DNA of 64,000 nt from Dermacentor variabilis. Its lineage: Eukaryota; Arthropoda; Arachnida; Ixodida; Ixodidae. Of this stretch, positions 22,287 through 33,320 are shown piece after piece (the first letter of the stretch is position 1; each line of letters opens with the position of its first letter). Location of the stretch: the NCBI RefSeq assembly GCF_050947875.1, contig NC_134572.1:131252105-131316104 (forward strand). Direction: 5' to 3'. The notes beneath the pieces were generated by a model that was not told the origin of the DNA, ran no database searches, and saw nothing but the letters and a program-made list of their open reading frames with translations. Made by a program: the position numbers and the translations under genes.

Positions 22287-22870
22287 ATTGGATAAACTTG
22301 AAGATTTGTTGCTGCTGTATGATCCACATGCCTGCGTCATAACAGAAACTTGGCTAAATCAGTTTATTCGAGACGATGAAGTTGTTTCGCCGGCCTATCA
22401 GTCGACACAGACGGGATAGAGGCTCACGTGGTGGCGGCGTAGCTGTAATTGCTCGAAAGGGGGTCGACGTACAAGTACTTGACCAGCTTGATAACCATGA
22501 AAGCCTCTTTTTGAGAGTCGCGTTTTTTGATATTACGTTTATTCTTGTCGCTGTTTATCGCCCTCCCGATACTGATGACTTCTACTTGAACCAATTGTAC
22601 GATCACGCACTACAATTTCAGGTAAAATGTCTAATAATAACTGATGATTTTAATTTGCCCTTTATTAATTGGCAAGACTTTACCTATGGTGTCTTCACAC
22701 CCGGAGACACCGTATTGGACATTATGCTTTCCCTTAACCCCGAGCAAGTCGTGAAAGTAAACACAAGAGGAAATTCAGTCCTAGATATTTTGTTAATCAG
22801 TGACATTATCGGTGAAGGTGCTCTGTCAGTTGAGGAGGGTATTTCAGATCACATGTTGATTTTCTACTGA
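22287..22870 (+). pseudogene. LINE ORF2, endonuclease domain remnant
   Basis: CVITETWL near 22335 is the catalytic Glu motif. After a frameshift near 22410 the frame continues with RGSRGGGVAVIA, VAVYRPPD, LIITDDFNLPFINW, VLDILLISD and EGISDHMLIF. The usual G-D-F-N reads D-D-F-N here. The downstream frame continues past TGA 22868-22870 to about 23075 before shifting again. The order matches the AP-like endonucleases of CR1/Jockey-type LINEs. Confidence 0.75.
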
Positions 22871-23024
22871 TGGATTAAAGACGCTGATGGCCAAAAAAAT
22901 GCTTCTGTGGTAAAAGTTATCAAGGACTTTGCTCGGGCGGGTGATGTGGCCATAATAGACTATTTGGATACTCATCTGTGCGGTCCTATAAGTAATATAG
23001 AGGCAGCATGGAAGCAATCTCATA

Positions 23025-24694
23025 ATGGTATTCACCACTGTATCGAAAACTTTGTGCCAAAAAGCTTTTCGTCAGCGTAGATTAAACCCATGGATCACCA
23101 GAGAAATAATTCAGAGTAAAAGAAAAATAAAACTATCGATGAAGAAACGCAAAGCAGAATCAGAGCAGTTCAGACTCCTTAAAGGTGATTTGTTAACGAA
23201 AGTTAGGCAAGCTAGAAATATTTTTTTTACAACAACAGCCTTATGGAGTTCATTAAAAGCTATCCTTCAAAGCTCTGGCGCTACTTAGGTAACACAAAAG
23301 TCGAACTGTCCAAATTCAATGTGGATGGTGTCATTCATACAGATCCTTCTAGCACAGCGGAGAGCTTTAACGAGTACTTTCAAGGTGTATTTTCTGAGTA
23401 TGAAGAATGTGAGCAACGAACCACCACATCGGACCTCCCGCAGGGCATTCGGGTAACACGTGAAGGGGTTTTGGCGTTGATTTTGAATGCTAATACGCGT
23501 AAAGCTGCTGGGCCGGACGGTCTCCCGAACCTATTTTTGAGGAGATATGCCAAACAAATTTCTTGGTACCTAACAGAGCTCTTTAACTTTTCACTGAAAT
23601 GGGCGAAATACCTGATGATTGGCGTCTGGCGCGTGTAGTTCCCATACACAAAAAGGGCAGCCGTTTTCTGCCTTCTAACTACCGCCCTGTTTCATTGACC
23701 AGTCAATGCTGTAAGATGTTAGAGCGTGTAATTACTAAATGCATGCAAGACTTCCTCTCCGAACATAAGGTGTTGTCGGTTCATCAGCACGGGTTTAGAA
23801 AAGGTATGTCTACAGTTACACAGCTTGTATCAACATTGCATAATTTGTTTAGTGTTCTTGACATGGACTGGCCAAGTGTATGTACTGTTTATGGGCTTTT
23901 TCCAGGCATTTGACAAGGTACCGCATGGAAAATTATTGTATAGGTTAGAGAGCATTCGGCTTCCGATCTGTGTTGTTAGGTGGATTTCCGCGTACCTTAA
24001 TCATAAGCAACAGTTTGTACAAGCGCAGAATTTTTCTTTCAGTGTGCTCCCAGTTACCTCGGGGGTTCCGCAGGGGAGTGTGTTAGGGCCATTGTTGGTT
24101 TTAATTTATATAAATGATTACACGGGGGTAATACCAAAGGATGTCTCAAACAGATTATTTGTTGATGATTGCGTGGTTTTTAAGACAATCTCGAATGCAA
24201 GTGACCACGGCTCTTTACAAGCAACTGTTCTGGCAATTCACGACTGGTCCGAGAACTGGGGCACGGAACTGAAAAGGGAAGAAACTGTTCTTCTACGTGT
24301 AACAAGGAAAAAATGTCCTAGTGCCTTCACTGACCACATTAACGGCAGCACTATAAAGGAAGTTGATATATATAAGTATCTAGGGGTAACTCCTACCAGT
24401 AATCTTTCACGGGATGTGCACATTTCCGATATCTGTGTGTCAGCTTTTCAAAAGCTATGTTTTCTTAAGAGGAAACCTAGAAATACTCCTGTAAATGCAC
24501 GGCTTCTAGCTTATGACGCATGTCTTAGGTCGAAGTTAGAGTACGCGTCTGCGCTGTGGGACCCATATGTTAAGAAAAATAAAATAAAACTTGAGGGTGT
24601 TCAAAGAAAGGCTGTACAGTTTATATCCGGAAAATATAGAAGGATGAATTCTCCATCGTCATTAATGGAACATAATAAGATTACAACATTGTAG
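23025..24694 (+). pseudogene. LINE ORF2, reverse transcriptase remnant
   Basis: Read through several frames: NTRKAAGPDGLPN (motif 1), DDWRLARVVPIHKKG with SNYRPVSLTS (motif 2), HQHGFRKGMSTVTQL, FQAFDKVPHGKL (motif A region), SGVPQGSVLGPLLVLIYIND (motif B) and RLFVDDCVVF (motif C). In motif C the usual FADD is FVDD, with both aspartates retained. KYLGVTPTSNLS, YDACLRSKLEYAS and LEGVQRKAV mark the thumb/C-terminal region. The long open stretch is 23825-24694. Frame changes fall near 23230, 23600 and 23890. The motif set fits CR1/L2/Jockey-type elements. Confidence 0.85.
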
Positions 24695-25202
24695 ATACGT
24701 AGAAAAATAAACAAACTTTCATTACTGTACAATTTTCTGTCCGGAAAAATCGCCCTATCTGAACCAAGTTATGCTCAACCTGCTGCGCTACTCGGAAAAC
24801 AAGGCACAAAGCGGGACATTCACTCAGGCCTATTTTTGCGAAAGCTAATTTCTACGAATACAGCTCTTTGCCTAGAACAGTGAAAGAATGGAATGAGTTG
24901 CCGCTAAGTGTTATCAAGGCCGAAAATTTTTCAGCAGAACTGGAACGTTTCTTTTGTGAGGTACAGATACTTGCAATTGTATAAATGTACATATTTTCTG
25001 CTGCTTTTATTTCTATTCTTTCTGTTTTGGTTCTTTCCTTTTTGTTTTGTTGAAAATTGCTTATCTATTGCGTTAGCCTTCTTACGTGTGCCCCTTTTGC
25101 TTGTTTTCGAGTTTATTGCTGTTAATTACTGTTTGCCCTTCCGAAAATGCCCCTCCTGCTAGGGCCAAAGAATTGGCCGGCAGTATGCTTAAATAAATAA
25201 AT

Positions 25203-25729
25203 AGATCGCGACTTTTACAGCCAACAAAGCAAGGATGAACCACGTCGCTCACGAAACGACAGAACGAAACCAACGCAGACCGCACAGCTCGCGTCAACAC
25301 GGAGGACGTTGTAATGCAAGCAAACAACACTCGCTCTCTACCGGAAGTGCTTGAGTGCAGGTAAATTGACCTTGTTCATTCTCTTTCTAATACACTCCTT
25401 CATGCAGAAACAAATTAACTAGCGTTGCCGCTATTATGACCAACATTTTTTCATCATAAAGTTATAAAAATTATCGGTGACGCGCCCCGGGCATTCAATC
25501 GGATAGCTCACCCTACAGCCGTTGTATGGTCTCCTCGCGTCGCTTGGTCAGAGACTGCTGAAAACTAAGGGGAGTGCCGCTCTGCGCACGGCAACAATGT
25601 ACATTTTTAAACCATTATAACAAGTTAACCGCTTTACAAGGAGCACATAGATGGGTCGCTAAAGGATCAGAAGGGTCAACCCTAACGAGTGAATACGTTT
25701 GTACAAAATCGTCAAAATCGCTTCAGTGT
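25203..25729. other. Unannotated interval between LINE and Gypsy remnants
   Basis: No recognisable frame. It may include further decayed Gypsy sequence. Confidence 0.35.
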
Positions 25730-26312
25730 CCCTTCAAACACGGCCCGATGAAATAATGTGGACAAGCTCGGTGTGGCCATTCTCGAATTGTTCGAACTAC
25801 TTTAATGGCACGCCCTTTTGAGTTCATTGTGACATAGTTTCGTACGAATGTGCGGAAATGGCAGTCCCAAGAACACACGGCTGGAATGAACATCGTAGGT
25901 TAACCAGTTTCTTGGTGCGCTAAACACTCCCTTTCTTGGTGCTTTTATTTTTACCGTCAAACACCCTTCCAATAAAGGCCACCTCATTGCAAAAGAAACG
26001 GACTTTCTTTATATAAATTTTAAGTCTTCCGACGCGTAGTGCCTCCGGTACATTATATAAATGCTCCTCGTGGTTTTCCCTTCTCCTGGAGTAGACAATA
26101 ATATCGTCCCTATATACCTGGCCAAATTTTCTAATGAATTTGCTCAGTGTATAGTTCATCAACTTTTGGAACCCGGACCAAGAACTCTTTTAGCCAAATG
26201 GCAACCATTTATGCTCGTAGATGTAGAACGGTTCGATAAATGCCATAAATTTCTTAGTCACACTTTTATTCGCCCTTGCCGGTGTTCTTTGCAGTAGTAT
26301 ATGCGTAAAAAA
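25730..26312 (-). pseudogene. Ty3/Gypsy reverse transcriptase fragment
   Basis: Read from high to low coordinates on the minus strand: KKFMAFIEPF and KWLPFGL (26240-26190 area), then MNYTLSKFIRKFGQVYRDD with IIVYS (catalytic YxDD box), ENHEEHLYNV, ALRVGRLKI, then F-C-N-E-V-A-F-I-G-RVFDG. After a frameshift near 25925 comes VHSSRVFLGL with RTKLCHNELKR. This is the palm-to-connection part of a Gypsy-type reverse transcriptase. The box reads YRDD rather than Y(V/L/I)DD. Several frameshifts are needed, and no LTR, protease or integrase was recognised nearby. Confidence 0.8.
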
Positions 26313-26327
26313 CATTCGCATCATCGT

Positions 26328-26559
26328 TGAATTAGGAGGTTTTACGTGCCAAAACCACTTTCTGATCATGAGGCACGCCGTGGTGGAGGACTCCAGAAAT
26401 TTTGACCACCTGGGGTTCTTTAACGTGCTCCTAAATCTAAATACACGGCCGTTTTCGCATTTGGCAACCATAGAAATACGGCCGCCGTAGCCGGGATTCG
26501 ATCCCGCAACCTCGTACTCAGCAGCCGAACACCATAACCACTGAGCAACCAAGGCGGGT
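26328..26559 (-). mobile_element. Ruka-like tRNA-SINE, full length, with 13-bp target duplication
   Basis: TTCGCATCATCGT occurs at 26315-26327 and again at 26560-26572, precisely bracketing the SINE. The copy has the tRNA-like head at the high-coordinate end (antisense GGGATTCGATCCCGCAACC, then AACCACTGAGCAACC) and the GAGGTTTTACGTGCCAAAAC end at the low side. The exact 13-base duplication argues for a comparatively young retroposition. It sits at the edge of the Gypsy fragment. Confidence 0.95.
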
Positions 26560-26748
26560 TTCGCATCATCGTGTCTCGTCAATCATCAGGTGTGGCGACG
26601 TCCTCTAACGGCTCCACGTATTCTACGTCACTCACTTTTTACCACTCGATGGGGATTCGTCGCTCGTGTTCATTTTTTTTATTCTACCTGTTCCTCTTTT
26701 CAACTATGCCAGTGTAAAAATTTCCAGTGGGTACTGTAGGTAGAGTGA

Positions 26749-27178
26749 ATTTGTTGTTGTTGCCTCAGAACATGAACCTATTGGTTGTTGCTGTTGTCTC
26801 AGAACATGAAGTCATTTGTTGTTGTTGTGGCCTCCTAACATGAACCCATTTGTTGTTGTTGTTGCTGCTGCCTCAGAACATGAGCCCATTTGTTGTTGTT
26901 GCCTCAGAAGATGAACCCATTTGTTGCTGTTGTTGCCTCACAACATGAATCCATCTGTTGTTGCTGTTACCTCAGAACATGGTCATTTGTTGTTGTTGCC
27001 TCCTAACATGAAACAATTTGTTCTTGTTGGTGTCGTCTCAGAACATGAACCCACTTGTTGATGTTATTGCCTCACAACATGAATCCACTTGTTGTTGTTG
27101 TTGCCTCATAACATAAGCCCATTGGTTGTTGTTGTCGTCGTCGTTGTCGTTATCGTTGTTGTCTCAAAACATAGCTCG
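26749..27178. repeat. 12-unit TTG-rich minisatellite
   Basis: Twelve consecutive units of about 29-62 bases. Each is a (TTG)n-like stretch followed by CCTCAGAACATGAACCCA or a close variant (CCTCCTAACATGAAACAA, CTCACAACATGAATCCA and so on). Most length variation comes from the TTG run. The last unit is the longest and has GTC/GTT interruptions. It then passes into GAGCCCACCGGGGTATTGG. Confidence 0.93.
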
Positions 27179-27179
27179 A

Positions 27180-28868
27180 GCCCACCGGGGTATTGGCCAC
27201 ACACATTAGGTTGATTTAAAAATACATCGAATAAAATGCCAAAAAGGGTAAAGGCATACATCCCCACGAAGCATTAATCCATGTATTGCTACAATATTCT
27301 TCCTAATCTCGTCGCCTTCGTTTGCTGTTCTTTGTTACCACGTTGGCGATGTGGATCGCCCTAACTTTCATTTCGAAATGGGGTGACACACCGCTGCAAC
27401 CTCAATACGGCAGGCAAGGGGACATTGAAGATTTGTGCCAAATGCGCTACTGTTGGCTGCAGTGTTCTACATGCCCTGACTTCTTTTCAAAACACCGTGG
27501 CAGGCACTATATCCATTGGGCCTCTAAAAAGCGTCAAAGCAAACTGGCTATTTCCTAACCCCATGGCTCTAGGTCGCACAAAATTTTTTGTGTGTTTTGT
27601 TTTGATGTCGCATACGTCGCGAAAGCCTGAATGCTGCAATGAGCTTTGAAATGGCCCACATTTGTACCTGCACTCAACGAAAAAAAAAATGGGGCACTTG
27701 AAACATGAGCTACTGAAACAAGGACAAGCCCAAGCAATAGCTAGGGGGCAAACAGGCCACCGTTTTCTCAAAAAAGGCTCTTTCCACAACGAGAATGACG
27801 ATGAGTGTGTGCACGGTTGTTTATGGGACAACAGCGAATGGACTTTATGGTCCTTGCACTGGGAAACATAGCGTCCAAATTCTCATGAGCAATTCAGAGC
27901 ACAATATAAAATACACACAGCGCGGGAGTCACGCTGCAAGGTATTTATGGGTGCGAATGCCACTGTAGTAACGCACTGCAACATGCACCACCGTGAAACT
28001 TCCGTTCAGAGCAGAGAAAGAACCTATTAACACAGGAAAAAGCGACGGAAAATGTTGCCACCAACCAAATAACAGCAGGTTTACATTGTGAGTCGTTATT
28101 CTTGCTTTCAAAGTATCCTTAGGTCACCATTTCGTCAAGTACAAAATGGTTACTGGAACTCAAGTGCGCGCGTACGTGCCATTAGTATGGTGAGGGTATG
28201 AGAAACGCAAGGGAAAAACGCACTTGTTTTTTAATGTGGATGCCTCGTTCTTGTTTGAAATTTATTCTTCGCTGTCCACTAAAATGTCCCGCCATTCAAA
28301 ATGTACTTGGGGTAAAAACAGGGAGCAAGACTTGTATCTCCCATCAGAATTCAGCAAAAGAAAACAGTGGTGGCACTTCAAGGTTTCTATAGGTTGGACA
28401 GAATGGGAAACAGAGCGTACACAAAAATCACAACAACACAAGGCATGGAATAGATCGCAAGATATATACCAATGGCACGCCCGTTAAGAACATCAGCCAT
28501 TCGGAAAATGGCTAGCAGACACAGCAATAACTTAGCCAAGAGTTCGACGGGGGCTTCGCAATAGGAACAATACAGCAGCATTTTACAGGAACGAGTGAAG
28601 AATATAAATACCTGCATTACGCCAAGACCGAAACTACCATTTCGAAACTATGTGCGCCATTTTCTGCTCGCACGTGACATACTGAAAACGCTGTCCTTAA
28701 CTGCCTGCAGTGATCAGCCGACTTTCCGGGCTCACTTTTATACTTCAGTCTTGGAATTATAGATGCCGTTGCAAAGCGCTCTTGAAATGCTTACGGTAGT
28801 GGCTGAACCATTGTGCTGGCGTTAGGAATATTCTGCTTTCCTGCGGGATACGTTTTTCGTGCAGTGAT
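27180..28868. other. Unannotated interval, nothing recognised
   Basis: Open frames at 27383-27871 (plus) and 27487-27831 (minus) overlap one another and match no family I know. 28198-28490 has another unsupported frame. Confidence 0.35.
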
Positions 28869-28871
28869 TTA

Positions 28872-29520
28872 TACCCGTGTCACACGGGCAACTCGGATCT
28901 CCTTCAAACTTCGTTCCCTTAAAGGGCCGCAATGGAGTTTCACCTCAAAGGAGTTAGCTCCGTGTCACATGGCCTATAAGCGAGCTTTTGAAAGCTGCCG
29001 CTGTGGGCCCATTAGGCGCTGCTCACCTCGTACGCAGTCATGAAAGAAACACATTATATATTGCTAAAAAGTCTTGGGAAAGACGTGAATCACTCATTCC
29101 GCATGTTCAAGACGTGCGATCTCGTTGACCAAAACAACAAAAAATGGCGCAGTCAGGGCAAACGAAGCAGCCATTCCGAGAACGCCCAGTTCGAGAGTCG
29201 AATGTAACTGCTCAACTCAAATATCTTTGTCAGTGCTCAAATACTATATTATATGCAATAAAAACAGTTATAATTGCTGGTAAAAGTGAAAGTAATAAAA
29301 ATGAGGGTGATTTCTTGACTATAAATTCAAGCACGCTGGGAACAAGAGTACTCCCTTCAGTCTGCAAGGGAGATTTTCCATCTCCTTTCGCTAGGAACTT
29401 CCTTAAACTTCCTTTGCTAAAGGACTGCCGTGTGACACGGCGTGCATCTCCCTCGAGATAAAGACGTCCTTGGTTGAAGGGAGTTAAAAGGACTTTAGCC
29501 GCGTCCGTGTGACAGGGGTA
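28872..29520. mobile_element. Non-autonomous Harbinger-like DNA transposon (MITE), TTA target duplication
   Basis: The left end reads TACCCGTGTCACACGG from 28872. The right end, reverse-complemented, reads TACCCCTGTCACACGG up to 29520. This is a 16-base terminal inverted repeat with one mismatch. The trinucleotide TTA flanks both sides (28869-28871 and 29521-29523), the TWA target duplication characteristic of PIF/Harbinger. Subterminal inverted copies of CCGTGTCACA occur at about 28960 and, as a palindrome CCGTGTGACACGG, at about 29432. The 649-bp interior encodes no transposase. Confidence 0.85.
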
Positions 29521-29923
29521 TTAGTAACATTGGGTACGGAATCGCTCTCAAGAACAAGATATCGCAGCCATAACGTTAGACCACAAAGTGCGTCTTCGGG
29601 TGCAAGGTACTTGATATGTTTTTTTTAAGCCATGATCTATGTGCATTTGAACGTACCAGTTGCAATAAGTAGAGGTTTCTTTTTTTCCGGCTTCAAACGT
29701 AGCATGAAAACCACCCATTGGCTTTAGACATATTGAAAGAGGGACAAAAGACCCTCGAAAGAAATTAATACCCTTCTGTATATCCTTCCAAGGAAGGAGT
29801 ATTGGAAATCATACATCGAATACTCTCCATGGCCGTTTAAGCTCCCTAAAGTATAGTTGGCCGTGGAGGGTATAATTAGAAAAGGAGACATGTTAAATAC
29901 AACTGATCAACCAGCACTATACC

Positions 29924-29963
29924 ACATGTATATATACTATATCCAGGATATATATATACATGT
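29924..29963. repeat. Short AT-rich inverted repeat
   Basis: ACATGTATATATA at 29924-29936 and its perfect reverse complement at 29951-29963 are separated by 14 bases. Its function is unknown. It lies just before the RNase H fragment. Confidence 0.7.
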
Positions 29964-30720
29964 CTACACGGATGGCGACAGCTTAGGACATTCTTAAATT
30001 TCAGCACTTCTTATGCGAAACTTCAACAAACAAAAACTATTCAGGTTATCTCATGCAACCCCATCAATAAGGACATGGCTATTCGTTATTCTATGTGCGA
30101 TGAAATCTACAAGACAGGCGCAAAAGGGCGTATTTTTCAAGAACACCCAGGGAGCACTAGCATAACTTTGCAGCAAGAAAATAAAAACGAATCATGGCAT
30201 TATGATTTATGAGACACTTAAAGTTCACAAAGGTACACCAAACGCAGCACGAAATATATTTCAGTGAATACTGGGACATCGAAATATGCCAAGCACCGCA
30301 GTAGCCGATGCTGCAGCACAAGCACATCGGAATGATGATTTCATTTCCATCCCTGTTTCAGGAAGTGTACTGCACTGCATTCTAAAAGTAACATCATTCA
30401 AAATACGTGATCTGACCAAAATTTCATGAGTTTCGATCTACATTATAATAATCCGCTTACTTCATTCAACATTCTATTACCTTTTGATAGAAACATTGAA
30501 ACCCTTATTCGTCCGTTGTGACTGGCTGCCATATAAAAAAAATTACTTCTTGCACAGAATTGTCCGCGATGAAATTCGTAGTGTGATTGTGGCTTTGTTG
30601 ATGAAGACCCATATGTCAGCTTTTCCTAAAATTCCTGCATCGTGATACCCCTAAACGAAGAATGAAGTCGTGATAATGGTATTAGACCATAAATCACTCA
30701 GTGTACAGAAATTACAGAAG
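29960..30720 (+). pseudogene. RNase H / C-terminal fragment of an RNase H-bearing LINE
   Basis: VYTDG near 29963 matches the first catalytic aspartate motif of RNase H. WILGHRNMPSTAVADAAAQ near 30262-30320 matches the W-x-P-G-H-x-x-x-x-G-N-x-x-A-D-x-A-A block with the last catalytic aspartate. AHRNDDFISIPVS and, near 30585, GFVDEDPY match the region after RNase H in I/R1/LOA-type LINEs. Reading needs several frame changes and stops, and most of the middle is not alignable. It is a strongly decayed 3' fragment without reverse transcriptase. Confidence 0.65.
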
Positions 30721-31749
30721 CAAGAGTTATGCAGAAGTGCCCTTTAATGTAGCAAAACCTTACTGCATGAGATGGTTAGTATTCGCCGTTTTAAACCATG
30801 AACAATTAAGCCTTTAGTTTATTTACACAAAAATCCTTTATTTTTATTGTCACTGTGCACATTTGACATTATTGCAGTTTGCATCAATGCTTGAGCGTTT
30901 CTTTGTTTTGTTCGCATCGCATTATTGTTTTAAGAGCGTCTTTGTAATGGTGTGTTTTATTTTGACTTATACGTGGCAACGCAACTTTGTTGTAGCTTTG
31001 TTGTACATGGTTAGAGGTCATATGTTGCAACTGAATGTATGCTGTGTGTACCACATGATCAAGGCCCAAGCAGCCGGCACTTGTTTGTGCGCCACAGTCT
31101 CGTTGGATCATGTCAATAAGAAAAAAGGCCTGCAGCCTTGCTCAAAATGTTTTTGGTAGCTTGTTCTGCTGGCTCCTGCATCATGTAGGCCTTGAAATGA
31201 TACAAATAGACGTAATTTTAAATATGACTTGTACCTATCGTTCTGGTTACATTTACCGAATTTCGAAGATTGACCAGGGCGTGCCTTAGTTTCCAAAAAA
31301 AGCACGTCCACGTTTAGAATTCGGAATGCTTACATTTTGTTTAAGCGTGCAACTACATGGCGACTGTTTAAAGCATTAAAAAACAACTTCTAAATCATTC
31401 TAACGTCATTTGAAGTATACTCATACATCCTAAGTTTCGAAAAGAAACAACGATAACTTTACAAAATACATGCTTCGAGCTACAGAGTAATAATTTTCAT
31501 CCTACTTGCATTGTGTGAATTTTCGGGAAGTGATTTCGGTTGCTTTAACTACTCTCCATTTAATCGCAACGTGTTTTTCTGATGTAGTGCTGCCATCTGA
31601 TATATGTGAAAAGAAGCTCTTTTTGTTCTTTTTCTTATTCTGCACCAAACTTTATTGAAACCGATCATCTTTGTATAAGTGTGTGCGACATGTTTTCTAG
31701 CATAACTTTTGAAACATTCACCGACAATTACGATATATCGCAATGCAAA
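30721..31749. other. Unannotated interval, nothing recognised
   Basis: AT-rich. A 98-codon frame at 30863-31159 has no recognisable domain. Confidence 0.35.
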
Positions 31750-32330
31750 ATTTGAGCGCAGCTCTACAGCGGTTTTCATTTCGCGATATATTCAGGCAAA
31801 AAATTTGAGAGAGACATGTAGCAAAGTCCGTCATCGTCGAAAGTCTGATCTGCAGGTCAAGCGCGTCGGCTTTTACATGCCTTGTCGAAGGTTCCAGTGT
31901 ATTAGCTGGTGCCGCGTGGTTTCCAGAAAGTACTACACAATTCACGTCGCGCATGCAATCAGATTACAAAACAATCGCAAACCATTGCGATTGAAACAAG
32001 CGCGAACGAGACCAAACCAAGCAAAACAAACAAGCGCGAGCGAGAGCTGACGCGAACAGACGATAGTACGAAACGAATGGTCCGGATGACACGAGATACC
32101 AGTATACATCGAGCGGTTGGGCGGGTCTGCATGACACCAGTTTCCCGCGCGCACGTCACTGAAGGGGCCGCTCTCATTGTTCTTCGCAGTTCGCGGCTCG
32201 CGTCTTTCATCTCCCGCTCCACGTTCGCTCTTCCATCTTTCGCTGTGCTCATTTGCTCGATTACGCCGGTGACTCCGACGCCACCGACGCTCGCCGCAGG
32301 AACGGACACCTAAGAGTTGTGCTCTAAAAT
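31750..32330. repeat. Probable dispersed repeat with GC-rich 3' half
   Basis: The segment changes from AT-rich to CpG-rich near 32030, and both strands are open across it. Its texture (GAGCGAGAGC, TCGCAGTTCGCGGCTCGCGT, CTCCGACGCCACCGACGC) resembles sequence I associate with interspersed repeats in tick DNA, but no second copy occurs in this window. A CpG-rich promoter is the alternative. Confidence 0.35.
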
Positions 32331-33122
32331 TCGCATATTTATAGAGAACTTCGAACGACTAGTTTAGCAACGCGAAAGTTCAGGCAGTTGCTCTTAGCTC
32401 ACTTATTAGGGTGGCAAAGTTGTCTAGCTGTTGACTATACGTGGTGAGCAGCACCACTTAAGGCAACGATGGGAAGAGAACTGCACAACATGTTATTACA
32501 ATGCACCTTTTTGTGTTATAGCAGTGTTTTGGTCATGGTTAAAGCACTGCTACAATGCTGCGTGGAAGTTATTGATCTTGTGCCGTAAATACACATTGTT
32601 AGAACTTCGTACCTTCTCGACGTTACTAACTGAAAGTTGTGGAATAACGACGGATCTTCTGATATATATATAGTGTTATTGAATCCTGCCCACTGAGATA
32701 GTTTATGCATTGTGTCGAAGTTCGACAGATGGCCGAAGGGGAATGCTCTGAATTCATTACTATGACCCCCGGCTCAGGCAATAAATTTCGCAAAGGATGT
32801 CAGGTAATTGTAAAAAAAAATATCTGGACTCGAATGCCGTGATGTCGGAACTTTCAGGCATATAGGAGATTGGACGTTCTCCCGCCGAGTTTTGAGAAAA
32901 GAATATAAGATTGTTTGACGCAAGTGCTTGAAGTTTATGCTACTCACGAAAAGGCAACGGCCATCATGACGCACGAAAGAAACGAAATTAGGCATCGTGT
33001 TCATTAGGGTTACCCGAAACAACTATTTCCAAATAATAAAAAACTGGACCACCTCGATAATATCAATCATATGCCATTGGCCAAGCAGCTGCGTGCATAT
33101 GTTTCATAAAGCAGTACGTATT
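32331..33122. other. Unannotated interval, nothing recognised
   Basis: No supported frame or repeat. Confidence 0.35.
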
Positions 33123-33311
33123 TTAAAAAATTAAATTATGTGGTTTAACGTGCCAAAGCCACTTTCTGATTATGAGGCACGCCGTAGTGAAGGACTCCGG
33201 AAATTTCGACCACCTGGGGTTCTTTAACGTGCACCTAAATCTAAGCCCACGGGTATTTTCGCATTTCGCCCCCATCGAAATGCGGCCACCGCGGCCGGGA
33301 TTCGATCCCAC
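33123..33311 (-). mobile_element. 5'-truncated Ruka-like SINE with 9-bp target duplication
   Basis: GTACGTATT at 33114-33122 recurs at 33312-33320 and brackets the copy. The SINE body is intact (TTAACGTGCCAAAGCC to TTCGCCCCCATCGAAATGCG), but the tRNA-like head stops within the B box at GGGATTCGATCCCA. This is a genuine 5'-truncated insertion, unusual for SINEs, with the truncation point directly next to the duplication. Confidence 0.88.
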
Positions 33312-33320
33312 GTACGTATT

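Larger units (their letters stand above)
20640..25202 (+). mobile_element. Decayed CR1/Jockey-superfamily LINE with two ORFs
   Basis: Order: probable 5' UTR (20640-21510), ORF1 (21529-22080), ORF2 with endonuclease and reverse transcriptase (22287-24694), then a 3' UTR ending in (AAATA)-type repeats at 25187-25202. The 5' region contains a direct repeat, 20931-21004 versus 21316-21386 (GAAAGCGCTGGGYGCAGGTC and following). At least two premature stops (21817, 22868) and about five frameshifts (near 22410, 23070, 23230, 23600 and 23890) make it clearly inactive, but the domain order is complete. The 5' boundary is inferred. Confidence 0.8.

Noticed and set aside
26749..27178. CRISPR-like array
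   Set aside because: The 'spacers' are just variable TTG runs. The repeats are imperfect, and the setting is eukaryotic.
29820..29875. Inverted repeat ATACTCTCCATGGCC / GGCCGTGGAGGGTAT
   Set aside because: Only about 15 bases with two mismatches, and no flanking duplication. Too weak to call an element.
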